A stretch of 64,000 nucleotides of DNA from Nymphaea colorata. Taxonomy: Eukaryota > Streptophyta > Magnoliopsida > Nymphaeales > Nymphaeaceae. This document shows positions 44,875 through 57,354 of this stretch, one piece after another (within the stretch, counting starts at the first letter, position 1; each line of letters begins with the position of its first letter). The notes under the pieces are model-generated. The model made no database searches, was not told where the DNA came from, and was given only the letters and a program-made list of their open reading frames with translations. The stretch lies in the NCBI RefSeq assembly GCF_008831285.2, contig NC_045146.1, positions 16,733,149 to 16,797,148 of the forward strand, in the 5' to 3' direction. The position numbers and the translations under genes are program-made.

Positions 44875-47621
44875 ATGATGGAGAGGAAGCAGAGTTTCTT
44901 CTCTGCGCTTAAGGAGGAAGTGGTGCGGGGACTCTCGCCGGCCAGGTCCAGGGCGAAGAGTCCGGCGAGGAGTTCATCCCCCATGGGTTCGCTTCTCCGC
45001 CGGAAGAAGTCGTGGCCGTCACCGGACCCGCTGATCGTTCGGTCCGGTAGCCTCCGGCCAGCTGGGGAGGCGCTTGCGCCGCTCATGGAGGGGCCGGACC
45101 CTGAGGCGTCGCGGGATGGAGAGGGCGGGAGAAAGGAAGGGTGGGTGGGTATACAGCATTGGATGAAAGGCCAGCTTCTCTCGAGGGCTCCATCCGTCTC
45201 GTCGTCGGCCTGTAGCAAAAGGTCCGACCTCCGGCTGCTGCTTGGCGTTATGGGGGCGCCTCTCGCGCCCGTTCATGTGAGCGCCATTGACCCTCTGCCT
45301 CATCTCTGCATTAAGGATACCCCAATTGTGAGTATAAACCTATCTTCTCCATTTTCTCTTCTTCAACAGAAAATGCTAGTTTTTTTTTTTCTTTTCTCTT
45401 TCTTGCCTTACTTCCTGCCTCTTTTCTTCCTTGTTTGTTTCCTAGGTTTATTCCTTTGATGGTTGTTTTTTTATTTAAATACATTTTGGTCGGTTTCTTG
45501 CAAAGTTGATTTTATGTAGGAGTTGGAAGGAGTTATTTGGCGTTGTGCTTTCTCGCAGTTCTTTAGTGCCTTTTCTTTTTGTCATCCGGTTGTTTTACTG
45601 GTTGATTTGTTGGTTTGTGAAATGGGTTCTTCATTCTTCATTCTTAGAGTTTATGTGAAGAGTAAGCAAAACAGTGTTGAACATTCTTTTGCTTATTGGT
45701 TTCCTGGTTTCTATTTTTGGGTTGCTCGAGTTGTGCTTTTTTTGGTGATTTTTTTGTTTGATAAATAACAATATGAGAGGGAAGGGAAGAAAGGTCTCCC
45801 GTGGTTGTTGTTACTATCGTTATATTTTAGGGGATTGTTTTCCATGAGTTTTGATGCGACGCTGAAGAAAAAGACGTGCAGATGTTATTCCAGTAGAAGA
45901 GTTTGGAAGGGGGTTGAGTTTGAAGTTTTTTGCATTTCCTTAAGTGGCAAAGAAGAATTTATTTACCCGATACACGCTCGCTTAGATGATGATTTTTCAG
46001 CCTTTTATCCTGGTGGGCATGTAGATTGGTCTTCGATATTATATGTTTTGTACTTAGTAGTAGAAAGGAGAAAGTAATCACAGTGGGAAAAGACGTCACA
46101 GTCAGCCGATGGTTGGCTGATCTATGATCTGATAGCGACTAATAAATTCATCTTTTCTCCTGCAGTTGGCAACGCTTGTATATTAGAAATCTGAATTGTG
46201 AATATATAGCGTTCTGATAGGAATGGATACTGGCTTGTGTGAGGGGGACTGAATTTTTTTTCTTCGCCCTTGTTTTGTTGGTATTCTTGGCATTTCTTGG
46301 GATGATTTGTCATGTAGTTTTCCCAAATACTTACTACGCTTAACTTTCCATTTCTTTTGACAGGAAACATCTTCTGCTCAGTATATTTTGCAGCAATTCA
46401 CTGCTGCATCTGGTGGGTTGAAACTGCAGAGCTCAATCAGAAATGCTTATGCCATGGGGAAGTTGAAGATGGTGGCATCCGAATTTGAGACTGCAACGAA
46501 AGTTATGAAGAACAAGAATCCTTCAAGAGCTACAGAAACTGGTGGATTCGTTTTGTGGCAAATGATGCCAGACATGTGGTATGTTGAACTTGCAGTTGGT
46601 GGTAGTAAGGTTCATGCTGGTTGCAATGGGAAGCTTGTCTGGAGGCATACACCATGGCTTGGTGCCCATGCCGCAAAAGGGCCTGTGAGACCTTTGCGCC
46701 GTGCCCTTCAGGTTTGCTACCCTTTTCTTTTTATTTTATTTTTCTTGATAATTCATCTTCATTAGCAGATTTTTTTTTGGGTTGGTTTTTCTGGATATTT
46801 TAGAATTCTGTTCTTCTCAATTTCGATTGTCATGATAAAGTTTTCCAATTTTTTATGCATACAGTTTTGTATAACAAATTCCTTTTTCATATCCTTTCAT
46901 GGGAGCCATGTGTTTTTACTTTTTATTAATCCTGGTTTACAAAATTTGTTTCTTTGTTCCGTGTCTAATCCACCTTCTATTTCTGTCCTCTTTTGGGGGC
47001 AAACAGGGGTTAGACCCTAGAACAACTGCAAGTATGTTTGCGGATGCCAAATGCATCGGAGAGAAGCAAATAAATGGAGAAGAATGTTTCATCCTTAAGC
47101 TTTGTGCTGATCCTCAGACGCTCAAGGCTAGGAGTGAAGGGCCTGCGGAGATAATAAGACATGTTCTATTCGGTTATTTCAGCCAGAGGACAGGCCTTCT
47201 GGTGCATATGGAGGACTCACACCTCACTCGAATTCAGTCAAACGGCGGAGATGCTGTCTACTGGGAGACAACCATCAATTCTTTCCTTGAAGACTACAGG
47301 CCAGTTGAAGGAGTGATGATTGCTCACTCAGGACGATCGGTGGTTACGCTTTTCAGGTTTGGGGAGATGGCAATGAGCCACACCAAGACAAGGATGGAGG
47401 AGGTATGGACAATTGAAGAAGTGGTATTCAATGTGCCTGGACTATCCATGGATTGTTTCATTCCTCCAGCCGATATTAGATGTGGATCAATCGGTGAAGC
47501 ATGTGAACTTCCCCGTGGAGAAAGAGGGAAGGGCATGGCAGGCTCTCATCGATCCAAGGTTGCTGCCTTGGAGAAACCACAAGACAATGTCGATAACATC
47601 ATATGGAGGGTGGAAGTATGA
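44875..47621 (+). CDS. DUF620 family protein, 3 exons, about 471 aa
   Basis: Exons are 44875-45327, 46364-46711 and 47007-47621; both introns are GT-AG and phase 0. The protein belongs to the plant-specific DUF620 family (PF04788), whose biochemical role is not established; Arabidopsis At1g49840 and At3g19540 are of this type. The N terminus (about residues 1-150) is Arg/Ser-rich with SPARSRAKSPARS and contains WMKGQLLSRAPS. The conserved domain runs from about residue 152, with FTAASGGLKLQSSIRNAYAMGK, GGFVLWQMMPDMWYVELAVGG, LDPRTTASMFADAKCIGE, GYFSQRTGLLVHMEDSHLTR, VWTIEEVVFNVPGLSMDCFI and the family ending ALEKPQDNVDNIIWRVEV. There is no signal peptide or membrane helix. The first of two adjacent ATGs is used; the frame is open further upstream, but without an ATG. 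Confidence 0.93.
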
Positions 47622-48681
47622 TAGGCAAGCAAAGGCCCAAATACTGAAACCAGTTGTTCATACCGGTAGTGTAGTTCACTGACTCTGTGGTAGCTGATGG
47701 CGGTTGACAATTGATCCAGATAAGCGAATTGGTTAGGTTGCAGATAGAGTATAACCAATCACAGGTGTTCCAGCTAATGATTCTCACATCAGATGGAAAA
47801 ACTCGCTGCTTTTCCTCGTGTTCATCAATTTGGCGTCTGGGTCAGTGATGGATGATCATGTGTGGAGGTTTGGTGTTTTTTGTGTGCCTCCCATGCCTCA
47901 AGGAGATGGTGGTGAGCCTTTATTATCATTTACTTTCAGTAACAGCTAACCCTGTTGATTCTACTAACTTCTGAAGTCGGATAACCAATCTGTTCATTCA
48001 ACCCGTATGCCTGTTTGTGCGACTGTGAGCCAACACTCGCCTTTATTTGTCTTTCAGTCTGACTGTTCTTGGTGTTGATTGGTGATAGCTAAGCTACTGT
48101 CTTTTGGGTTTGAGAAGAAATAGTTTTCTCTGGATCAGCAGCAGGAGAAGCATTAAAGGATAATGAAGCATCTCATCTGCTTTCCGACAGCTTGTAGAGA
48201 AACCTGTTTCAGTCAATCCCTCTGTGTAATTTCTCTTTTTCTGTCTTTTGTTACTCTGGTGTCAAGGTGGGGTGAAAAATGTAAAACAGACAAGTTGGTC
48301 TATCAAAGGGTATTGGATGTTTTTACCTTTTTAATATAAATATGAACATCTCATTTTCGTGCTTTGGGAAACGTAGCTGCCATGAAGTTGATTGCAGATT
48401 ATTCTTATCCTTCTTTTTCTTCTTTTTTTTTCATGCTCCTCCGGTAGTGGGGAGATGGATTTCATGTGGAAAACTTGTGTGGCTCTACTGTTTTGTGCAG
48501 AACTTGGTGCTTTTTTGACTGGCACGACCCAAAATATGTGTTGCCTTGTATGAAGTAGCAAAAGTGCGTGTGTGTGTGTGTGTTAAAGGCATCATTACAG
48601 CAGGGCACGGGGTTAAAGCAACTCCCTGCTGTTTCATCATCCATCCCTATATGCCAGACTCGGGAATGGCTTTAGTGGCCG

Positions 48682-49681
48682 GGGGACCAACTTTTCAGTC
48701 TCTGTCCCCTTTAATTTTCTTCCTGCTACACGTTTGTGGAACTTTGCACTTCTTGGTACTTTATTATGTTAGGGTTTTCTTCTTTTGGCTTTATCTTTTC
48801 TTCATTTCCACCCCCCTCTCATAGACCACCGACGGCACATGGGCAGGTTGGCTTTCATTATAAACTCTTTAAATGACAAGGGGGAACCATCAAGTGTTTT
48901 GGACGTATTGAACCTGGTCCGCTCAAAAGCCCTTCTTTGTCATGCTCCGGTCTGGTTGTCTCTTGAGCTTGAAGCCACCACCAATCTGTCTCCCTTGCAA
49001 CCCATGATTCCTTTTGGTAAGCAGGCCACGGGCATTGAATTTCATCAAGGAACTTGCGACCTTCTACAGTTCTACTGGACCACTTTGTGCGAACTATTTG
49101 GCTATGCGTACAGGGTCCCAACAGTGTTCATTGTAAAACAACCGATACAGTGCACTAAATTCGAGCTTGTAACGAAACAGAAGGATGTGAATGCAGTGGC
49201 TGATTCATGGTGGATCTGATTAGATCTCGAGGTCGTTTAAAATATTCCCTCCCATGTTAGAACAAAGTGGACAGTGTTGGAGATTGTTCACTTTGTTATC
49301 CTAAGGTTTGGCCTTTGGTATGGGGTTCCTGCAACGACGGCGAAGCTACCACCGTCCACACAGATCAGAAAGGTGACGAATGTAAGGTTTTCGGGTCTCA
49401 AATGCGTCTTAAACGCAGGTTTCTCTGTTCCAGCCCTACCGCATATGCTGCCTCCATCAAAAGGGCGGCGATTGATTCCACATATTCAGTCTTTTGATTT
49501 TGGTGTAATACCGCTTTGTGGATTTGAAACTGGCGAGATGTTTTTTTCCAAAATATCGCCATCATCATCCCCATGCAGACTGCAGTTGGAATTCACGGAA
49601 TAGTGAGAAGGGGACCAACTTTTCAGAACTTGTTCCCTCTCAATTTGTAATCTTAACTGCACGTGTGCAGAACTATGCAAT
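48682..49681. repeat. Segment bounded by about 70-bp direct repeats
   Basis: GGGGACCAACTTTTCAG begins both the copy at 48682-48751 and the copy at 49610-49681. Similarity continues at about 70% through CACGTTTGTGGAAC/CACGTGTGCAGAAC. The offset is 928 bases. It may be an old local duplication or the termini of a small non-autonomous element. Confidence 0.6.
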
Positions 49682-50070
49682 TAAGGGCGCTTTAATTATG
49701 AAAGTGGACCCCCTTGATCAGATATTATAGCTTACGCTACAAATAAGATAGATCTTTTGAAATTACCGTGGTTTTATTATTAAATTTATAACTATATTTG
49801 TGAGTATGCAGGAGAAGTAATTTTATTTTATCATTCAAAAAGAGAGCTGACCCTTCTCCTTACCTGCTTTTGGTGCTTTCGAGTGACACCTTGGCATTGT
49901 TCAACTTGCATATCGGTGAATCTTCTTCAATATATCGATGAATCTTCTTCAATAGTACACGACTGGTTGCCAACTAGCTCCACCCCATTCATTGCACCAA
50001 CCCTTTTAAAAATTCACATATTGTCACAAGGCATAATTTTGAAAAACTTGGCATATTTTAAAAATGGAAG

Positions 50071-50148
50071 AATGGTTTTAGTTCTCTTGTGAAGATTCAG
50101 ATCTTCACAAAAAAAACTTGTGAATGGTTTTAGTTCTCTTGTGAAGAC
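50071..50148. repeat. 26-bp direct repeat with an internal palindrome
   Basis: AATGGTTTTAGTTCTCTTGT plus GAAGA occurs at 50071 and 50123. Between them GTGAAGATTCAGATCTTCAC is nearly self-complementary. Confidence 0.8.
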
Positions 50149-50513
50149 CTCTTAAGTTGGATCAAGGAAAAAAAAAATTGAGTGTTTGCTCTCCGTTCTT
50201 ATATCTTAGCATTCAGAGTTGTTTTAGGACTTCAGTGGTCACACAATATATCCTTCAATTTGAATGTCACCATTTAAAGTGTAAATTAATAGCACCTACG
50301 ACAATCAAACTGAAAACACATTGTCGACACGCAGGCTTACCAGTTACCCTATGGCCTTTGGGACTACAACTGAACCAGGCATGTTCTCACTATGTTCATC
50401 AATTTATGAGGTTAGCTGAAAGTCCAGCTCTAGGGGCCAAGCCACACGTGGGTTTGTGTGGGCAGTTGCCCACACAATTTGTCTACTTATAGATTGGCCG
50501 ACTCCAACTATTA

Positions 50514-50535
50514 ATATATATATATATATATATAT
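50514..50535. repeat. (TA)n microsatellite
   Basis: About 11 TA units, directly right of a copy of the dispersed CCCACAC motif. Confidence 0.95.
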
Positions 50536-51772
50536 GTGATCGGTGCCTCTCAATCATTTTCTTATTTATATATGGTAACCCTCAATCATTTTATCATTTA
50601 TGTGAAGGATCCATGATTTTTTTGAATAAAGTGCAAAAATTTCTATTTCCACCATGGCTGGTTTATGTTCACCATAAAGCAAGCCTGATTCATTTGATAA
50701 TGAACGTAGATTAATGCACAATCTTACAAGTGAGATTCGTCGACCATGAAATCGTTTAAGCAGAAAGGAATCACAAAATTAGATCATTAAGTTCTAAGAT
50801 GATTTTGTTGATGAGTCTATATGAAGACATAAATTAAAAAGTAAACATATGAATATATATGTTCAAAGAACACCGTCTTTTTGTTTCAGTAAATAGATTG
50901 CGATGATATCCAACATTTAATTGTTAAATTTAAGAACAGTATCTACAATTGCTCTATTTTTCTTGAAACAAGAACGTACCGTCAATTAAAACATACATTG
51001 AAACAACATGTGTTCCAAAAACACACTTTTTTTTTCATAAAATTCCTCTATGGTCACCTCCTAGTTGAAGAATATATAAAATTTTGGAAGCGGATTTCCA
51101 AAAAATTTCACTATGACCTAGTGAATGTCACTTTTGTGTGGAAGACAAGAGCAATATGTGTGACATATGGATATGTTTTTGTTTGCAATAATTGTGTGGA
51201 ATGAATGCATTCCCAAGAAAAAGATAAAAAAAGAATGAAGATGCGGGAGCATAAAATATAGTATATTAAACATTGAGTAAAATAAATTGTTTTTAAAATG
51301 TCACCGACAATTGGATATCCGTTGAGGACCCAGCTGAGTGCCCGTGGGAAGCCATGATTTGTAGATGTCAGGTTTCCCTAGTTATTGTGCGCTAGTTCTA
51401 GCAAGCGAGCCAAAAAAAATGTTAATGAGATGACATATAAAATTGTCCTTAATAAGGAAGTTCTGCCGACAGTATAATGAATATATATTTTAACATAATC
51501 GAGAACTTTAATAAGACGCAGTGAAAATAATATTAATAATATTGCATCTTTTAAAATTTAGGAAAAACGATTGTTCGTTGCATCCAAACAATTTCTCCGT
51601 ATGCCTGAGAAAAAACAACGCCTGAAATTTATTTCACGCTAATAAATAGCATGTGGAAGCATTAATTTTTACCTTTTTCTACGAGGATGACTTGAAATGT
51701 TGAGGGCTATCTTGAGTGAGACAAGTTTTCATTTGGAGTGAATTTTTCTATAGGGTTACATAAAAAAACGTG

Positions 51773-52021
51773 ATATATATATATATATATATATATAAAA
51801 AGAGTCACCTAGCAATCTAATCTACATTGTCTCATCTACCATTCTAGATGGTTAAGCAAAAAATAAAGAAAAGAAGGAAATGAACATTTTGATCACTTAA
51901 TATTAATTTTTATATATATATATATTTTTTTTTCAATCATTCATCTGCTTTAGATAGATGGCTTTGATTAAATGACTGTATAACTCTACTTTTTTTTATA
52001 TATATATATATATATATATAA
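51773..52021. repeat. Cluster of (TA)n microsatellites
   Basis: TA runs at 51773-51797, about 51911-51925 and 51998-52021 lie within 250 bases. Confidence 0.9.
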
Positions 52022-52548
52022 ATGGTAGCAATGCCAAATATGTACGAAATGCCAGACTTACCTTCTCGAAACAATATAGAGCCATCTAAAATAGAAAAGG
52101 TACCTTGTCAAACTCAAGCTTGAGAAGAGTTTAGGTCCTTATATAAAATGTTTTGATTTTCCAATTAATTTCGAGGTAGGAGTGAACAATTTGATAATAG
52201 AAATGCCTAACACAATGTTCCATGAATCTACGTAAGTTATAAAACCTCGTGTGTTCTAATGTTTTCATGAATTTATTTTGATCGTTAAGATATATTCATA
52301 ATTAAATACTATATTAGTTGCCAAACACCCTTTAAGAGTCCACCCGCAGTTACTCACAAAGAGCAAAAAACTGGCTGTTTCTCGTTTGACGAAATAAAAG
52401 AGCAGGCGAAATCTCATGCTTGATTGACAAGGGAAGAAAGCAAAATCTACGCAAAATCTTCTGAAAAGAAGAAATACATTAATTAATGGCATAAAATGGT
52501 GTTAAACTTTTGTCTCAAATTGGACAACTCTTATGCGCTCTTTTTCTG

Positions 52549-52571
52549 TATATATATATATATATATATAA
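52549..52571. repeat. (TA)n microsatellite
   Basis: About 11 TA units. Confidence 0.95.
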
Positions 52572-53700
52572 AAGTATAGTGACAGAGAGAAACAGTAATA
52601 AGGCAAGGCAAGGTGCCGTGTGTGCACGGGTGTTTGTAGCCATGGGGAGTAAGAGAGGGAAGAGGATTGTATATTCACGGGGTGGGAGAAGAAGATGAAT
52701 TGCCATCAATGTCATTCCGATCCACGTTTGATGCAGACTGGAATTGGATGCGATTGAGGAGGCGGCGATAAAAGCAGAACCGCCACGGTCACCAATGGAA
52801 GGTGTGCCCACCGTTTCTTGAATTTAATTCGAGCAGGAAAACTTTCGCTCATTTATGCTCATTCAAATCTGCTACCTATCTCCACACCCACTTGCCAATG
52901 TTCTTCAGTCTTTTTTCAGTATGCAAGGGTTTCTTGCATTGATTCCATTGGCGCCTAAGTTTTTAACTGTGAATGGTGATAAACATGATACTCTAGTTGA
53001 AAGGTATATTATAAGTTCAGGTAAGTTTGAAAGAAAAAGTGAAAAGGATCTTCGTCTCTCTTAATAGAGTTCGACTAAAAGGCAAAGATGAATGAGCCTT
53101 TGTTTTTTAGGAGGCGTTTGATGACCTTGAATTTTAACCGAGCTTGGCTTGAGTGAAACTAAAAGATCCAGTTCTGAGAGAGGATCAGACAGATAGGTTC
53201 GGAATACTATCTGGAGCTATGTTATGAATGGTTTATGGAACTCGTACCAATACCAGATTCAGCTCTGGTCTAATCAAGAACCACCAGTTTTCCATGACAA
53301 AGCCAACTCAAGGAATCTTTGTCTTGTTGGATTTGGATCTGGTATGGTCCGTCCAACTCTGAGAAGACATAACCATGGCTCTTCCAGTGGACCCAGGTCT
53401 TGCCCCAAGTACCAGTACTACCTCGCATTTAGGTTTGGCTCCAAAGCCGGGAAAAATCCATAGAAAGTCCGGCCCTCAATACGGTACTTTTAATACATAA
53501 ATAGATTTCCCTAGGTGAAGGGTTTCGCTACACTGGATTCCATGAGGGTAGGGAGTGGCTTTAGGGTTTTTATATCTTTTTGGATCTAATGACCAAGCCT
53601 TCCAACTTAGAATACTTACCCTCCATGAGGAGGGAGTTTCACCGACAACACCTCTACACATTGTATGCGAGAAACAAAAACTACTTTTTTCCTTGCTTCA

Positions 53701-53904
53701 TGAAACCTAGGTAGTTGTATGGTAAATCTTTTAACTTGAGTGTCGCACATGCCACCATTTATAATAAATGAAACCTAGGTAGTTGTATGGTAAATCTTTT
53801 AACTTGAGTGTCGCACATGCCACCATTTATAATAAATGAAACCTAGGTAGTTGTATGGTAAATCTTTTAACTTGAGTGTCGCACATACCACCATTTATAA
53901 TAAA
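53701..53904. repeat. Three-copy tandem repeat, 68-bp unit (minisatellite)
   Basis: TGAAACCTAGGTAGTTGTAT starts at 53701, 53769 and 53837. The copies are almost identical: the third has one change (ACATACC for ACATGCC) before it runs into an A tract. High identity points to recent expansion. Confidence 0.95.
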
Positions 53905-55994
53905 AAAAAAGTGATGCCATTAAAAATCAAATTGAGGATATGCTGTCTGCCTTTACATCTGTCAAGCTCACCCACATTCCAACTTCTATATGTTTATTAT
54001 TATTATTTTTTTTGGGACTCTTGAGGACATTTATACTCGTTGTTTTTGAGGGTGAGATCTACCTCCAAGTTTGTTCCATCTATTTTCGTTCAGTGACATT
54101 TTTTCGCCAGAGACGAAAATCAAATTTAATGTTTATTTGCTTGATTGATCGTATTAATTGTGAGCATTAACTGCTAGCAACAACAACTGGTGGCATCAAT
54201 GAACCCTATGCGTAAAGAGAAGCATTAATATCAGAAATTTGTTTGGCGCAATATTGTCCACTCTCTTAGGTTGATTTACATGTCTGTAGGTCCATAAAAT
54301 TTCGAAAATGATTTGTTTTCTGAGCTTCTTTCAACTCCACGCAACAAAGCACAAGTTTTATGGCTTTGCCTCTCCGGCCTCCGGGATCTGGGCTTGTCGG
54401 TGGATCGGGTACGGGTATTGACAATTTGACCCGAAAACTGCCGCTTTGGACCCAAACATGAAAAATCCACTTAATCACTTAACCTTTCCATGTACATAAA
54501 AAACAAAACATTATCTTTACCTGAGCTTAAGAGCCGAATTTCAGAGATTCCCAGATTTGGATCCGGGTCTGCTCGTTGCCTGTTCAGACCCACTGGCAGC
54601 TTTGGACGTGCTTCAATCAACGGCTAAGTGGGTAGGTTGGGCGACCTCAGCAACTCTTGTTTTTTGTTCAGAAATTTAACAAATAAACATTTTGAAATCT
54701 TTAATAGACAGGCAGAGGTAGAAATTTGTAGCTGAGTTAGACCAACATCAAAATGTAAATGAGAAAAGTGCTACGAGTTATCAATATAATATACAAAAAT
54801 AGTAACTTGTATGGTTTGTTTGAACTTGAAAAAAAAAAACAAAAAGAAAAGGCAAGATTGCCAACACACAGGTAAAACTTGTAATGTTAACAAATTTCAA
54901 ATCAATCAATCTGAAAACATTTTAAACTAACAGGTTTGTCCGTTTATTTCTTTATCGTTGCTGCACTGCTCAACACTTCTACCCGACACTACAGTACCTC
55001 TCATTGGCAGGTGAAAATTTGAATCTCAATGTGACGGACACTCATCCATCTTCAACCTTTTCTTTCCATAAAAATATAACTGTTGGACTTGAAAGCACAC
55101 CACAGAAGTACAACATTTCCAAACATTTCGAGAAGACAGACTGTAACCTGAGTCCTCTGCACAGCCGCAGTTACAAACGGTGAACCCTTCGCCAGAAATT
55201 CAAAAATTCACAACACTCCGGACAGTAAAGTAAAGTGATGGGCCAACTGAATTAAAGTTTCATAAGAAATCGTTTGCGTAAGCAGAAACCAATCCTGTTG
55301 AGTGAAATCTTATTATGGAATGTGTTTGTTTTTCTCTGAAGCAACTTCGGTACGAGCAGGTGAATGCCCAGGTGTTTTTAATTGCGTGTAAGAAACTAAA
55401 ACAATAGAACAAAAGCTTGGTGAGGACACGTACCGTCCTTGTCTTGGCTGAACTTGTGTCATATTCTCTGCTTATATTTTTAATGTGGGGAAGAAGGCCC
55501 CGTAACCTTTTGCTACTGTATTCGATACCCATTTTCATGGCGACGATAACATTTACAGTAAAGCTCTCGACGGCGATCCAACACACCGTTACTCCATGTT
55601 TGATGCAAAGACCCATACGTAATCATCCAAGATCCGTGTTGGGAGATCTGAACATAACGAAAAAATTAATACATTTGTTGGAACGCACAACTCCATGTTC
55701 TCCAAAGTTGTTTAGTTAGATATTCGCACTGACCGTAGCGGCAAATATTCTGATCCAGGGTTCTTGATTTGGTTGTTGCTTTCAAGGAAGGAGAATGTGG
55801 ATCAACTTCTACTCTCAATGCTTTATTTGGTAGCTAGTTCATATAAAACCATGGTAATTTTTTATTCAATCCTTCTAATGGTGGGGAGCCACCGGCAGTT
55901 AGTCGGGAAAGGATCGGATTTCTCTATTAATGTCCCGAACGCTGAGTCCTTTTAGCACTCTGCGATTGAATAATAAAATTGTTTGGATTTGAAC

Positions 55995-56006
55995 TTGGTA
56001 TCAGAG
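55995..56006 (+). other. LTR-retrotransposon primer-binding-site-like sequence
   Basis: TTGGTATCAGAG matches the initiator-Met tRNA primer site used by plant Ty1/copia elements, except that the usual following C is T. A TGTTGGGA typical of an LTR start lies at 55637, and CCCAACA, typical of an LTR end, lies at about 56343. No gag-pol coding remains, so this would be a fragment or a chance match. Confidence 0.35.
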
Positions 56007-56704
56007 TTCCTTCAAAGTCCAAATCCAAATTGGAGGTTTGATACATATCAAACAAGTTCACTTCATCCAACAAGAGGATTCTAACTGTCCATGTAACAGT
56101 CGTAGTTCCTTCCCTCTCTCTTTTTTTTTGTTCATATGGTCCAGAGATGTGTTGGTACTAGATGGCGATATTTATACAAACATCCACTTAGACATAGGAC
56201 CCATCTCATTTATAATACATGAGCATAGGCCCCCACATGCAGACATCGGAATAATGCATATTATGGATTCCAGCCGGCCCGATCGAACTACCACTCCGAA
56301 TAGTGTGAGAATTGATGATATCTTGATCCAATACTACTTACATCCCAACAGTTGATTAATACATGCTAAAAGGAAAGATTTAATCGGAGTTCATAATTAA
56401 ATATTGTGAAAGGACAACTCTTGATACGCTCAAATTTCAGATCTAAAGATGTGACGTGACATGGGATGCGACTCATAACCGAAACATTCAATAGGTCCGG
56501 GACCATCAACCCCAGGACCCGATTTGGTATGAGCACATCACAAAAAGCAAAGCTTATCAAACAAAGGTCCATGAACAGTCATGAAGACACATAAGCCTTT
56601 CAATTTTCATATTGAGAAAAGGTCGGATTTAAGATTTAAGATGTGTGGCTCTCGGACCTTAAACCAGATGTCGGTCATCAATTAACCTATCCAATCATTG
56701 AGGC

Positions 56705-56847
56705 TATGTTTGATGGCTTCGGATCTCTTGTCGGCGAGTCTAGTAAGCAGTAGATTTCTCAATCGCGGATCTGTCCAGATCCATATTTTTAAGATCTGTG
56801 CCGATCTCAGCCCCCCTGGGATCTAAGATCCAATTGTATCAAACATA
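56705..56847. mobile_element. Small foldback (MITE-like) element
   Basis: TATGTTTGAT at 56705-56714 is exactly mirrored by ATCAAACATA at 56838-56847, and GGATCT/AGATCC pair further in at matching spacing. The total is 143 bases. No target duplication is obvious. Confidence 0.55.
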
Positions 56848-57324
56848 TTCTTTGAGAGCACATGAATGATGATATTTTGGACTCTCTGCCCTAATCTAGG
56901 CAGATTTTTTTTTAAGGATCCAAGGTTCGGGGATCCAAAGTCATCACCTTTAACTTTATCTGAACCTTCACAAGGACTCTTGGAACCCACCTTGTCCTTG
57001 GCATATGAAAGTTCGATTATTGGCCTGGAAAAGAGACCTCTCGATTCCCGAGACATCCAGTTGAATGGATTAAATCTTGCTCTTAGGCTCTCTTTAGCAA
57101 CCTTATATCTGAGAAATTTTGGTTCTAAGAAACACTGGTTCGAGAATAAATTCTCAGATTTCAACTGATCTCCTCTTTTACATGTGACAGTGAGGATTTG
57201 AGATCCCTATCCTTCTGCAGCAGATATGAAATCCTTGAATGTAGATTGGCAAAAGTAAGTAAAAACACTAAACTATATTGAAACTGTATATTTTCTAAAT
57301 TGTATGCCGCACATCAATACAAAA

Positions 57325-57354
57325 TACATACATACATACATACATATATATATA
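57325..57354. repeat. (CATA)n(TA)n microsatellite
   Basis: About five CATA units pass into TA units. Confidence 0.9.

Noticed and set aside
48785-49219. 144-codon open frame on the plus strand
   Set aside because: No recognisable domain, no clear start context, and it lies inside a segment bounded by direct repeats. Its antisense is open too.
55260-55719. Overlapping frames of 118 and 100 codons on opposite strands
   Set aside because: No domain and mutual antisense openness. Not supported as genes.
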